From Sulfuritalea sp. (GTDB lineage Bacteria; Pseudomonadota; Gammaproteobacteria; Burkholderiales; Rhodocyclaceae), in the NCBI GenBank assembly GCA_023700805.1, contig JAMPYF010000002.1, forward strand, positions 209,420 to 273,419: a stretch of 64,000 nt of DNA, read 5' to 3'. Within the stretch, counting starts at the first letter, position 1, and every line of letters starts with the position of its first letter. This document shows positions 41,786 through 50,868 of this stretch, in pieces. The translations under genes were made by a program, and so were the position numbers. The notes beneath the pieces were generated by a model. The model saw nothing but the letters and a program-made list of their open reading frames with translations. It was not told the DNA's origin and did not search any database.

Positions 41786-44425
41786 TCAATGGCCGCCGCC
41801 TTCCTTCTGCTTGACGCTGTCCGGGCCGGCCCAGGAGGCCATTTCCGGGTGCATCTTGCGGTGCAGGTCGCCGTTGTAGGCGTAGCGCATGGTTTCCTTG
41901 TAGGCCGCGTAGTGCTTGTCCCAGTCGCCTTGCGAATCGCCGTACTTGTCGTTGGGGCCGGCCTTGGTCACCTTGACCACGGTGTCGTACCAGCCCTGCG
42001 AACCGCCGATCGGATCGGCCACCACCGGGATGATGTTGTTGGGATGGACGCCCTTGTCCTCCCACCAGACGTTGTTGAGGTCCGGATCGTCCTGGCCGTG
42101 GCTGGCCTCGCTCTTCTTGTCCTTGAGCTTGAGCGTGGCCAGGCGGCCGTATTCCCAGTGGCCGAAGCCGGTCGGAATCGCCACCGTCTTCGGGTGTATG
42201 CCTTCGGTGACGTAGGCCTTGGTCACGAGGTGGCCGACGCGGCTTTCGACGCGCACCAGATCGCCGGTCTTGACGCCGATCTTGTCCGCCGTTGCCTGGT
42301 TGATCCACATCGGATTGCTGTGGGCGATCTCGGCCAGCCATTTCACCGCCGCCGTGCGCGACTGCTTCATCACGTTGAGCTTGAAGGTGACCATGACCAG
42401 CTCGTCGTCCTTCATCGTCTCGTGCCACGGAATGCGCTTGAAGGTCGGCATCGGGTTGAAGCCGTACTCGGCCCACTGGTCGACGCGCACGTTGATGATG
42501 CGGTTGCCGGTGGGGAAGCCGACGTAGTTCTTGCCGTTCCTCTTGACGCCGATGGCCTTGCCGTTCTTGCTGATCGTGCCGTCCTTGTCGGTCGCTGTGC
42601 CGGCCATGTCGGCAGCGGACAACTCCTTCTTGAACAGGCCGTATTCGGCCTGGATCTCGCGGCCGGTCTTGTCGGAGACCTTGCCGGTCTTCGGGTCGAG
42701 CTTGCCGTAGATCGGCCAGACGCCATGCTTCTTGAGGAAGTCGAGGCCGCCGGCTTCCTTGAGGCCCGGCACGTTGTCGAAGTGCTGGCGCATGTAGTCC
42801 TCGCCGTCCTTGAAGTTCCAGAACTGCTTCATGCCGCGCTTGCCGTCCGGATCGAGCTTCCAGATGATGTCGCGCATCATGATGCGGTTCTCGCGCGATT
42901 CGCCGAGCGACTTGTGCACCGGCTGGCGGATACCGAGCCAGGGCCACAGCGAGTTGGGCATCGACTCCGGCTCCCAGCGCTCCAGGTAAGGGCAGTCGGG
43001 CAGGATCAGGTCCACCAGCGCCGTCTCCTCGCCCATGAAGGGGCTCATCGAGACCAGGTAGGGAATCAGCTTTTCGTCCTTGAACAGCTTGCCCCACACC
43101 GCCTGGGAGCCCGGATTGGTGTAGACCGGGTTGTCCTGGTAGGTGATGTAGACATTGATCTTCTGCTTGCCGTCGGCAATCCAGAAGGGCACCAGGTGGC
43201 TGACCTTGTGGCCGGCCAGCGGGTACTCGGAGGGATGCGAAAGATAGGAAGCCTTCTTCGGCTTGCCCGGTGCCGGGCTCGGCTGCGGCCAGCCCATGCC
43301 GCGCGGCAGGCAGTAGCCGCCCTTCTTCTCGACGTTGCCGGTCATGATCGGCAGCATCATGCAGGCTTTCTCGTTGTAGGAGCCGTAGAGGTGCTTGGCC
43401 GGGCCGCGGTAGGTGAATAGCGTGGCCGGCTTGGTGGTGGCGAATTCGCGCGCGACGCGCTCGATGGTCTCGACCGGCACGCCGGAAATCTTCGACGCCC
43501 ACTCCGGGGTGTATTGCTTGTAATGCTCCTTGAGTTCCTTGACCGAAACGTTGGTCCAGGTGTCGATGAACTCCGAATCCTGCAAGTCCTCGCGCAGGAT
43601 CACGTGGCCCATGGCCAGTGCCACGGCGCCGTCGGTGCCGGGATGCACCGGCACCCATTCGTCGGAGAAGCCGGCCGTGTTCGACAGGCGCACGTCGAAG
43701 GTGACGATCTTCATGTGGTTGTCGACGCGGCCTTCCGTCACGCGCTGCGACAGCGGGTTGTGGAAGTAGGCGGCTTCGAGGATGTTGGAACCGAAATTGA
43801 GCACGTACTTCGCGTTGGCGAAGTCCGGCGTTTCGATGTCCGGTCCCCAGGTCGGCTCCATGCCGATCTTCTTCGACGATTCGCAGACCGAGGTGTGGTT
43901 CACCACCGTGGCCGAGCCCAGAGTCGCCATGAAACGGTCGATCACGCCGCCGGAGCGGTTGCGGCCGTACTTGAGCATGATGGTGTTGGGATCTTCCTTG
44001 ATCGCGGCGTCGAGCTTGGCGGCAAGTTCGGTCAGGGCCTCGTCCCAGGTGATGCGCTTCCACTTGCCTTCGCCGCGGGCGCCGACGCGCTTCAGCGGAT
44101 ACAGGATGCGATCCGGGTCGTAGCTGTACCACATGCCGGCGTTGCCCTTGGCGCAGAGGCGGCCGCGGGTCGAGACATGCTCCGGATTGCCTTCGAGCTT
44201 GACCACGCGGTCATTCTCGACATAGGCGATGGCGCCGTCCTGGATGTTGCAGACGTGGCAGTTGATCGGGATCGCCTTGCGCTCGGCGCCGCTGACCGGG
44301 CCGAAATCCTTGCCGCCCAGCTGGGTTTCCATGGCGTTGAGCAGACGGGGCGCGGCGGCCGCGGCAGCACCGGTGGTGGCGCTGACCTTGAGGAAGGTGC
44401 GACGCGTGACTTTTGGCATTTCCAT
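41786..44425 (-). CDS. Tat-exported molybdopterin oxidoreductase catalytic subunit (module A)
   Basis: It has 879 residues, DMSO-reductase superfamily. Tat signal VTRRTFLKVSATTG (6-19). The N-terminal FeS site reads CHVCNIQDG (C56, C59, then D63 where the third Cys is expected) with C91 in GRLCAKG. The Mo ligand is C181 in TSVCESSKK, a Cys as in polysulfide, thiosulfate and arsenate-type enzymes. C-terminal cofactor-binding domain is present (VRVESRVGHLVTKAYV). Partners are the FeS and NrfD genes just upstream on this strand. Likely reduces or oxidises a small oxyanion in the periplasm; the exact substrate is not readable. Confidence 0.88.
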   Translation of the reverse strand: MEMPKVTRRTFLKVSATTGAAAAAAPRLLNAMETQLGGKDFGPVSGAERKAIPINCHVCNIQDGAIAYVENDRVVKLEGNPEHVSTRGRLCAKGNAGMWYSYDPDRILYPLKRVGARGEGKWKRITWDEALTELAAKLDAAIKEDPNTIMLKYGRNRSGGVIDRFMATLGSATVVNHTSVCESSKKIGMEPTWGPDIETPDFANAKYVLNFGSNILEAAYFHNPLSQRVTEGRVDNHMKIVTFDVRLSNTAGFSDEWVPVHPGTDGAVALAMGHVILREDLQDSEFIDTWTNVSVKELKEHYKQYTPEWASKISGVPVETIERVAREFATTKPATLFTYRGPAKHLYGSYNEKACMMLPIMTGNVEKKGGYCLPRGMGWPQPSPAPGKPKKASYLSHPSEYPLAGHKVSHLVPFWIADGKQKINVYITYQDNPVYTNPGSQAVWGKLFKDEKLIPYLVSMSPFMGEETALVDLILPDCPYLERWEPESMPNSLWPWLGIRQPVHKSLGESRENRIMMRDIIWKLDPDGKRGMKQFWNFKDGEDYMRQHFDNVPGLKEAGGLDFLKKHGVWPIYGKLDPKTGKVSDKTGREIQAEYGLFKKELSAADMAGTATDKDGTISKNGKAIGVKRNGKNYVGFPTGNRIINVRVDQWAEYGFNPMPTFKRIPWHETMKDDELVMVTFKLNVMKQSRTAAVKWLAEIAHSNPMWINQATADKIGVKTGDLVRVESRVGHLVTKAYVTEGIHPKTVAIPTGFGHWEYGRLATLKLKDKKSEASHGQDDPDLNNVWWEDKGVHPNNIIPVVADPIGGSQGWYDTVVKVTKAGPNDKYGDSQGDWDKHYAAYKETMRYAYNGDLHRKMHPEMASWAGPDSVKQKEGGGH

Positions 44426-44448
44426 TTTGTATATCTCCTCGGGGTCGG

Positions 44449-45306
44449 TCAGAACAGGGTCTGCAATTGTTGGGGCGCCATCAGCAGCACGTAGCGCAGG
44501 GCGGCGCCGCCGACCAGGATCAGCAGGGCGGAAACCATCAGCACGGCCTGGCTCTTGCCCATCGGCGCGAACAGCAGCACCGCCGGCGCGACGCTGCCGG
44601 CCAGGAAGCCGACGCCGATGAAGAGCAGGCCCATGGTGCCGGTGGTCATGATCATGAAGGTCAGTTCCGCCGCGGAGCCGCCGTAGTTGGTGGTGCCCAT
44701 GACCGAAACCAGCATCACCGCCACCGCACCGGCCGACCACAGCATGTACTGGCGCAGGACTTTCTGCGCCTCCTCGTTGCCCATCGCCAGCAGCGAGCCG
44801 ACCGCGGAACCCGAGGCGATCGCCATGGCGACGAACAGCACCGGAATGATCGGCGAGTTCCACACCGGGCGCGACTGGTGCACCGTCAGGTCGAAGCCGG
44901 TATAGACCGGCAGGCCCAGCGCCAGCAGCGCCGTCACCAGCGCCAGCAGCTTGCCCCTGGTCTCGTCGCCCTTCCTCAGCGCGAGGATGTACAGCACCGA
45001 ACAGATGCCGAAGGCGACGATGTTGAGCGCTCCCCAGGCCAGCGGCGAGCTGAAGTTCAGATAGCCGGGGTTGAGGATGTTGAGGAAGCGCAGCGGTTGC
45101 GACAGGTCGGCGATCAGCAGCACGCCGCCCAGCGCCAGCAGCGCGATCGAGCCGTAGGCGGCCTTCTCGCGCAAGGGGCGCAGCGCCGGCGTGATCCAGG
45201 AGCCGTAGGACATGAAGGACAAACCGGCGAGGATGCCGATGACGAAGAAATAGACGGCGTAGCTCGCGTGCCACGACACATCGTGAAACCAGACGTAATC
45301 ACCCAT
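44449..45306 (-). CDS. NrfD/PsrC-family membrane quinone subunit (module A)
   Basis: It has 285 residues and eight predicted helices. It starts with HDVSWHASYAVYFFVIGILA, and LADLSQPLRFLNILN-like and TGFDLTVHQSRPVWNSP segments are characteristic of the NrfD/PsrC/DmsC group that exchanges electrons with quinone. No signal peptide. It lies between the FeS and catalytic genes, so module A is a three-subunit membrane-anchored enzyme. Confidence 0.9.
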   Translation of the reverse strand: MGDYVWFHDVSWHASYAVYFFVIGILAGLSFMSYGSWITPALRPLREKAAYGSIALLALGGVLLIADLSQPLRFLNILNPGYLNFSSPLAWGALNIVAFGICSVLYILALRKGDETRGKLLALVTALLALGLPVYTGFDLTVHQSRPVWNSPIIPVLFVAMAIASGSAVGSLLAMGNEEAQKVLRQYMLWSAGAVAVMLVSVMGTTNYGGSAAELTFMIMTTGTMGLLFIGVGFLAGSVAPAVLLFAPMGKSQAVLMVSALLILVGGAALRYVLLMAPQQLQTLF

Positions 45307-45317
45307 GATGTTCCCTC

Positions 45318-46028
45318 TCAGATCTTGAAGTTGCGCTTGAAGGCGGAACGCTCGAGTTCCATCACTTCAGGCTGGCGGTAGGCGTCGCGGCCGAACTCGG
45401 TCGCATTGCGATCGGCGCCGATGTAGAAGACGTGCGGCTTGGTGCCTTCTTCGGGACGCAGCACCTGGGTTGAATTGGTCGCCACCAGGTAGGAAACCTC
45501 GCTCTTCGGATCGTTGATGTCGCCGAAAACCCGCGCGCGGCCGATGCAGGTCTGCACGCAGGCCGGCACCAGGTTCTGCGTCACGCGGTGGAAGCAGAAG
45601 GTGCACTTGTCGACCACATTGGTGATCGGCGTGTAGCTGCGGTGCGAAGGCAGCATGAAGCGCGCGTTATAGGGACAGGCGGCCATGCAGCTGCGGCAGC
45701 CGATGCAGCGCTCATAGCGCTGCAATATGAATCCGCCATCCTCGACCTTGAAGGTCGCATCGACCGGGCAGTTGCGCACGCAGGGCGCGTCGTCGCAGTG
45801 GTTGCACAGCCGCGGCAGGAACTGTTTCTTGACGGTGGGATATTTGCCCACCACCTTGTACGGCACCCAGGTTCGATTGACGCCCAGCGGCGTGTCGTAT
45901 TCGGCCTTGCACGCGACCTGGCAGGCCATGCAGCCGATGCAGCGACGCGTATCGACCACCATGGCGAAACGCCGCTTGCCGGCGACGCCTCGCGTCTCGA
46001 TGGGGGAGACCCTCAATTCTTCACTCAT
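45318..46028 (-). CDS. PsrB/TtrB-type 4Fe-4S electron-transfer subunit (module A)
   Basis: It has 236 residues. Four cysteine clusters of the DmsB/PsrB type: CIGCMACQVACK, CNHCDDAPCVRNCP, CIGCRSCMAACP and CTFCFHR ... CVQTC. It links the NrfD subunit to the catalytic subunit. First gene of the operon; a candidate sigma54 promoter lies 93 bp upstream. No Tat signal is visible, so it would be exported bound to its partner. Confidence 0.92.
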   Translation of the reverse strand: MSEELRVSPIETRGVAGKRRFAMVVDTRRCIGCMACQVACKAEYDTPLGVNRTWVPYKVVGKYPTVKKQFLPRLCNHCDDAPCVRNCPVDATFKVEDGGFILQRYERCIGCRSCMAACPYNARFMLPSHRSYTPITNVVDKCTFCFHRVTQNLVPACVQTCIGRARVFGDINDPKSEVSYLVATNSTQVLRPEEGTKPHVFYIGADRNATEFGRDAYRQPEVMELERSAFKRNFKI

Positions 46029-46120
46029 CTGTCTTGCCTCCTCTTACAGTGATTCGGTTTTTGTTCTGGTTGCGTTCGGCGCAAAGCGGCGCCCGATGGA
46101 CCAGCCTGCCGTTTCCTTTA

Positions 46121-46136
46121 CGCAACATCCAGACCA
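46121..46136 (-). promoter_or_regulatory. Candidate sigma54 promoter of operon A
   Basis: Minus-strand TGGTCTGGATGTTGCG gives the diagnostic GG-N10-GC spacing with an intact TTGC -12 element; the -24 box is degenerate. It lies 93 bp before the first gene of operon A, and palindromes suited to an enhancer-binding protein lie 87 and 131 bp further upstream. Confidence 0.6.
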
Positions 46137-46214
46137 GTTCCGCCCGATCTGCGCCAATCCCTTGTTAGCACTAGGGATTACGCCGAACATTGCCAGCACT
46201 GGATTCCGGCGATG

Positions 46215-46230
46215 GTTACGCCGGCGTAAC
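46215..46230. promoter_or_regulatory. GTTAC-N6-GTAAC palindrome (candidate enhancer site A1)
   Basis: Perfect 16-bp palindrome GTTACGCCGGCGTAAC in the divergent region between operon A and its regulators. It shares its half-sites with A2 and with the sites upstream of operon B. Confidence 0.65.
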
Positions 46231-46258
46231 ACATGGCGTCGATGCTGCGCTGCAACCT

Positions 46259-46274
46259 GCTACGCGCGCGTAAC
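46259..46274. promoter_or_regulatory. GTTAC-N6-GTAAC palindrome (candidate enhancer site A2)
   Basis: GCTACGCGCGCGTAAC, one mismatch from the consensus, centred 44 bp (about four helical turns) from A1, so both would face the same side of the DNA. Confidence 0.6.
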
Positions 46275-46326
46275 GCTCGCTGAAATCGGCAATGAAGCGC
46301 CGGCTTTCGCGCTTATCATCGGCACC

Positions 46327-47205
46327 ATGAATGAGGGCGATCACCTGTTGGCGGGACTATGCAGGCGGGCTTTTCTGCGCTCGGCGCTGGCAGTCGCCGC
46401 CATGCCCCTGCTGCCCGTGCGCGCCGAAACCGGGGTCCTGCGCATCGGCCTGACGCCGGTCTTCCTCGACGACCAGCTGAGCTTCCTGACGCGCTGGCGC
46501 GCGTGGCTGGAGCGGCGGCTGAAACGGCCGGTGGCCTTCGTGCAGCGGGGAAACTACCGCGAGGTGCTGGACCTGGTCCGCGGCGGCAAGATCGATTTCG
46601 CCTGGATCTGCGGTTATCCCTACATACGCTACCGGCATGAGTTGCGCCTGGTTGCGGTGCCTCTGTGGCGCGGGCGGCCGTATTACCAGTCCTATATCAT
46701 CGTGCCCGCCGAGGATGGGCATTCGGGCGGCCTGCCCGATCTGCGCGGCAAGGTATTTTCTTACTCGGACCCGGATTCCAACTCGGGCTACCTCTATCCC
46801 CAGTACCGGCTCACCACCCTGGGCGAGAATCCGACGACTTTCTTTTCCCGCAACTTCTTCACCTGGGGCCACCGCAAGGTGGTCGAGGCCGTCGGCGTCG
46901 GATTGGCCGACGGCGGCGCGGTGGACGGTTATGTCTGGGAAACCCTGGCCGAGACCCATCCCGCGCTGACCCGCAGCACGCGCGTGATCGAGCGCTCGCC
47001 GGAATTCGGACACCCGCCCTTCGTGGCGCGCCCGGACATGTCCGCCAGCGAACTGCAGCGCTTCCGCGCCGTTCTGCTGGAGATGGCGTCCGATGCCGAG
47101 GGTGCCGAACTGCTACACCTGTTGCGCCTGGATGGTTTTGTCGCCGGTCAGCCATCGCTGTTCGATGAAATCAGGCGCATGGCAGCGCGGGTGCGCCAGA
47201 TATGA
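46327..47205 (+). CDS. PhnD-like periplasmic binding protein, sensor of module A
   Basis: It has 292 residues with a signal peptide (about 1-36). The mature protein is of the PhnD/phosphonate-binding type: VLRIGLTPVFLDDQ, then FAWICGYPYIRY, SYSDPDSNSGYLYPQY and GAVDGYVWETLA. Relatives AioX and ArxX act with histidine kinases in arsenite sensing, so this protein probably detects the module A substrate and signals through the kinase that starts 4 bp before its stop. The start at 46327 gives the signal peptide; a GGCACC region rather than a good ribosome site precedes it. Confidence 0.85.
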   Translation: MNEGDHLLAGLCRRAFLRSALAVAAMPLLPVRAETGVLRIGLTPVFLDDQLSFLTRWRAWLERRLKRPVAFVQRGNYREVLDLVRGGKIDFAWICGYPYIRYRHELRLVAVPLWRGRPYYQSYIIVPAEDGHSGGLPDLRGKVFSYSDPDSNSGYLYPQYRLTTLGENPTTFFSRNFFTWGHRKVVEAVGVGLADGGAVDGYVWETLAETHPALTRSTRVIERSPEFGHPPFVARPDMSASELQRFRAVLLEMASDAEGAELLHLLRLDGFVAGQPSLFDEIRRMAARVRQI

Positions 47206-48650
47206 TCGCCCTGGCCGACCTTTCGCTGCGCTGGAAAATTCCGCTACGCGTGATGGGCGCCGTGCTCGGCACCGCGCTGGCGGTCACCGCGGCGCTGGTG
47301 ACGCGCGAGTACGACGAGATGCGGCAGAACCTCGATGCCCACGGCAAGAGCTTGGCGCGGGTATTGGCCAACACGCTGGTGACGCCGGTGCTGCACGACG
47401 ACATTTGGCGCGCCTACGAAATCCTGCAGTCGGCCCGCGATCCCACGGCGATTGCGCCGGAACTGCAGGCCGACGTGGTGCTGGTGACCGACGCCGACTT
47501 CAATGTCTTCGTTTCCACCCGGCCGCGGGAATTCCCCATCGGCAGCAGTCCGGCCAGCCGCGGCGGCGTCTACGGCCGTCTGCGCGCCGCGCTGGTGAAG
47601 ACCAAGGCGACCGAACAGCAAGTCATCGAACCGGCCGATTCGGTCCATTACTTCGTCATGTCACCGCTGGTGGCCGACGGCGTCGCGCTCGGCCACGTCA
47701 TCCTCGGCTATTCGAAAATCTCCTTTGTGCCGCGCTTCATCGGTCTGGTGGGACAGGCGGCATTCGTCACCCTGCTGGTGCTGCTGCTGATCCTGCCCTT
47801 CTCCTGGTTCTGGGCGCGGCGCACGGGCGAGCCGCTGGTGGCCCTGGCCGACGCCATGCGCCGGGTGCCGGGAGACCTGGAGGTGGCGCGCCTGGCCGAC
47901 CTGCCCAAGAGCGGCGACGAGATCGGGCAACTGGGCAATGCCTTTCGCCGCATGGTCGGCGAGTTGAAGCACAAGCAGGAACTGGAAGACCAGATGCTGG
48001 TCACCGAACGCCTGGCCGCCGTCGGCCGCATGACGGCCGGCATTGCGCACGAGATCAACAATCCCCTGGGCGGCATGCTGACCGCGATCAAGACCTACCA
48101 GCGCCACGGCGGCGGCGACCCGCTGGCGAACCAGACCCTGTCCCTGCTGGAGCGCGGACTCACGCAGATCCGCCATACCGTGGCCGCCCTGCTGGTCGAG
48201 ACCAAGCTGCAGGACCGGCCGTTCGAACCGGCGGACATCGATGATCTGCTGATCCTGGTCGAGGCCGAGGCGCATGCCCGTTCCGTCACCGTCGTGATCG
48301 AATCCCCGCTGCAGCGGGCGCTGCCGCTGCCGGCGACGCTGCTGCGGCAGATCCTGCTCAACCTGCTGCTGAATGCCATCGCCGCGGCCGACGAGGGCGG
48401 CCGCGTGCGTCTCGGCCTCAACAGTGGCGACGGAATGCTGCGGTTCTCGGTATGCAATGACGGCAAGCACATTCCCGACGAGCAGATGGCCTATCTCTTC
48501 GAACCCTTCGCCAGCGGCCGCGAAAAGGGCTACGGCCTTGGTCTCTGGGTGGTTTACCAGATCGTGCAGCAGCTGAACGGCGGGCTGTCGGTCGACAGCG
48601 AGCCCGGCTGCACCACCTTCAGCGCCGAGATTCCCTATGTCGAAAACTGA
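47202..48650 (+). CDS. Membrane sensor histidine kinase of module A
   Basis: It has 482 residues: TM1 (about 14-35), periplasmic domain, TM2 (FVTLLVLLLILPFSWFW, about 185-205), HAMP, HisKA with MTAGIAHEINNPLGGML (phospho-His) and HATPase with LLLNAIAAADEGG and GYGLGLWVVYQ. It overlaps the binding-protein gene by 4 bp and the regulator gene by 14 bp, so the three form one operon. The HEINNP motif is typical of NtrB-type kinases that drive sigma54 activators. Confidence 0.93.
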   Translation: MIALADLSLRWKIPLRVMGAVLGTALAVTAALVTREYDEMRQNLDAHGKSLARVLANTLVTPVLHDDIWRAYEILQSARDPTAIAPELQADVVLVTDADFNVFVSTRPREFPIGSSPASRGGVYGRLRAALVKTKATEQQVIEPADSVHYFVMSPLVADGVALGHVILGYSKISFVPRFIGLVGQAAFVTLLVLLLILPFSWFWARRTGEPLVALADAMRRVPGDLEVARLADLPKSGDEIGQLGNAFRRMVGELKHKQELEDQMLVTERLAAVGRMTAGIAHEINNPLGGMLTAIKTYQRHGGGDPLANQTLSLLERGLTQIRHTVAALLVETKLQDRPFEPADIDDLLILVEAEAHARSVTVVIESPLQRALPLPATLLRQILLNLLLNAIAAADEGGRVRLGLNSGDGMLRFSVCNDGKHIPDEQMAYLFEPFASGREKGYGLGLWVVYQIVQQLNGGLSVDSEPGCTTFSAEIPYVEN

Positions 48651-49983
48651 ATCCGCGCTGCGCCTGTGCCTGATCGAGGACGACGAGATCATGGGCGAGT
48701 CCCTGTGCCAGCTGTTCCGCCTGGAAGGCTTTGCCGTGGACTGGTGCCGCACGGCCGCCGCGGGCTCGGCGGCGCTCGGCGCCCACCGCTACAGTCTCGT
48801 GGTGAGCGACATCCGGCTGCCGGACCGCAACGGCGGCGACCTGTTCCTCGAACTCAAGGAAACGCAGCCCCGGCTGCCGCCCTTCCTGTTCATGACCGCC
48901 TTCGGCACCATCGACCGCGCCGTGGAACTGCTCAAGGCCGGCGCCGCCGACTACGTCACCAAGCCCTTCGACGTCGATGTCCTGGTGCAGAAAGTGCGCG
49001 GCCTGGCCGAGGGCTACGGCGCGGTCCGCGACGGCGGCGACGATACGCTCGGCGTGTCGCCGGCGATGAGGCGCATCGCCGAGTCGATCCCGCGCCTGGC
49101 GCGCCACGCCACCGCGCTGCTGATCACCGGCGAGTCGGGCGCCGGCAAGGAGCACGTGGCGAAACTATTCCATCGTCACGCGATCGGCGAAGCCGGCGAT
49201 TTCGTCGCCGTGAATTGCGCCTCGATTCCCGAGTCGCTGATGGAAGCCGAACTCTTCGGCTTTGAGCGCGGCGCCTTCACCGGCGCGGTCAAGGCCAAGC
49301 GCGGTTATTTCGAGCAGGCGCACCAGGGCACGCTGTTCCTCGACGAAATCGGCGAAATGCCGCTGTCGATGCAGGCCAAGATGCTGCGCGTGCTGCAGGA
49401 CCAGCGCCTGACCCGCCTGGGCGGCGAGAAAGCCGTCACCTCGGACTTCCGCCTGGTCTGCGCGACCCATCGCGACCTGCGTGCGATGGTCGACGCCGGC
49501 CAGTTCCGCGAGGATCTGTATTACCGGATTCATGTGATACAGCTGCGCATTCCGCCGCTGCGCGAGCGGCCGGAAGACATCCGCTGGTTCGTGCGCCATT
49601 TCGTCGAGGAATTCAACCGCGCCCACGCGGGCGAGCAGCGCCGCCTCGACCCGCGCACCGAACAGGCCCTGCTGCACTACGCCTGGCCCGGCAACGTCAG
49701 GGAGTTGCGTCACGCGGTGGAGCGCGCCTGCATCCTCTCCAGCGGACCCCTGCTCGGCGCCGAGGCCTTCTTTGGCGGCGGCATCGACGGCGAGGTGGCG
49801 CAGCCGCTTGAATCCGCATCCCTCAGCGAATACCTGATGGGCTGCGAACGCGACTATCTGTCGCTGATCCTGGAGCGGCACGGCGGCCACATGACCCATG
49901 CCGCCGAGGCCCTGGGCATTACGCGCAAGACGCTCTGGGAAAAACTGCGCCGGCTTGGAATCAAGGCCAAGGGCGAGCCATGA
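48637..49983 (+). CDS. NtrC-type sigma54 activator of module A
   Basis: It has 448 residues: receiver domain ([12 protein letters not shown] acceptor, TKPFDVDVL Lys), AAA+ domain with Walker A GESGAGKE, the sigma54-contacting GAFTGA loop ([11 protein letters not shown]) and Walker [11 protein letters not shown], then a Fis-type helix-turn-helix ([20 protein letters not shown]). It should bind the GTTAC-N6-GTAAC sites and activate the divergent operon A. It closely resembles the module B activator. Confidence 0.95.
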   Translation: MSKTESALRLCLIEDDEIMGESLCQLFRLEGFAVDWCRTAAAGSAALGAHRYSLVVSDIRLPDRNGGDLFLELKETQPRLPPFLFMTAFGTIDRAVELLKAGAADYVTKPFDVDVLVQKVRGLAEGYGAVRDGGDDTLGVSPAMRRIAESIPRLARHATALLITGESGAGKEHVAKLFHRHAIGEAGDFVAVNCASIPESLMEAELFGFERGAFTGAVKAKRGYFEQAHQGTLFLDEIGEMPLSMQAKMLRVLQDQRLTRLGGEKAVTSDFRLVCATHRDLRAMVDAGQFREDLYYRIHVIQLRIPPLRERPEDIRWFVRHFVEEFNRAHAGEQRRLDPRTEQALLHYAWPGNVRELRHAVERACILSSGPLLGAEAFFGGGIDGEVAQPLESASLSEYLMGCERDYLSLILERHGGHMTHAAEALGITRKTLWEKLRRLGIKAKGEP

Positions 49984-50082
49984 AGGCCGGAAGGCGGCTG
50001 CCGGACTTGACAGTCAGTCGCCGCGAAGGCTAAATCCGGCGCCAACGGGCAACATTCAATCCCATAGCAGGAGAAAACAATC

Positions 50083-50847
50083 ATGGCACCCCCCCCACTC
50101 GCCACGCGCGAGGCCGTACGCGAAGAACGCTTCAACGATGTCTGGACCAACGAACTCAACGATGCGTTTGCCGACATCGCGCGCTATTACGACCGTGCCA
50201 ACGAAATCGCCGCGCTCGGCCTCTGGAGCACTTTCCTCAAGCGCTTCATGCAGACCGTGGACATCAAGCCGCAGCAGAAGGTGCTCGACGTCTGCGCCGG
50301 CACCAACGCCATCGGCATCGCCCTGCTCAAGCGCGAACCGACGCTCGACGTGCATGCCATGGACCGCAGTGCCGAGATGCAGACCGTGGGCGCGCAGAAC
50401 GCCGCCGCGCTGGGTTTCCAGATCAAGAGCACGATCGGCGACGTGCACACGCTGCCCTTTCCGGACAATCATTTCGACGTCGTCACGCTGCAGTTCGCCT
50501 CGCGCCACCTGCGCGTGCGCGAGGTGTTCACCGAGATCCTGCGCGTGCTGAAACCCGGCGGCCACTTCCACCATTCCGACATGCTGCGGCCGCGCAACGT
50601 GATCGTGAAGAACCTGTATTTCACCTACCTCAAGGCCTGCCTGAATTTCACCAGTCTGATCGTCGGCAGCAGCCCCGCGGCGACCAAGTTCAAGCAGTAT
50701 TTCATCGACGCGCTGGACCTGTTCTACACCGCCGAAGAACTGTCGATCGTGCTGCGCGAACTGGGTTTCGTCGAGGTCAGCGTGGACACGGTGTTCTACG
50801 GCATGATCGGCTTCCACCGCGCGGTGAAGCCGGCCGACAAGATCTGA
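50083..50847 (+). CDS. UbiE-like SAM-dependent methyltransferase
   Basis: It has 254 residues, class I methyltransferase: motif I VLDVCAGTNAIGIALL, motif II region STIGDVHTLPFPDNHFDVV and motif III EILRVLKPGGHFHHSD. It resembles UbiE/MenG enzymes that methylate quinones, but the C-terminal half is divergent. It has its own AGGAG ribosome site and lies between the two regulatory triads, so it may be part of the respiratory module, perhaps modifying a quinone. That role is inferred. Confidence 0.8.
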   Translation: MAPPPLATREAVREERFNDVWTNELNDAFADIARYYDRANEIAALGLWSTFLKRFMQTVDIKPQQKVLDVCAGTNAIGIALLKREPTLDVHAMDRSAEMQTVGAQNAAALGFQIKSTIGDVHTLPFPDNHFDVVTLQFASRHLRVREVFTEILRVLKPGGHFHHSDMLRPRNVIVKNLYFTYLKACLNFTSLIVGSSPAATKFKQYFIDALDLFYTAEELSIVLRELGFVEVSVDTVFYGMIGFHRAVKPADKI

Positions 50848-50868
50848 CCGAGGTTTGGCCGCAGGCTT

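Noticed and set aside
41786..44425. Identification of module A as arsenate reductase (ArrA) or arsenite oxidase (ArxA)
   Set aside because: The PhnD-like sensor triad and nearby ars genes invite this, but the N-terminal FeS motif and surrounding residues do not match what I know of ArrA or ArxA. Substrate left open.
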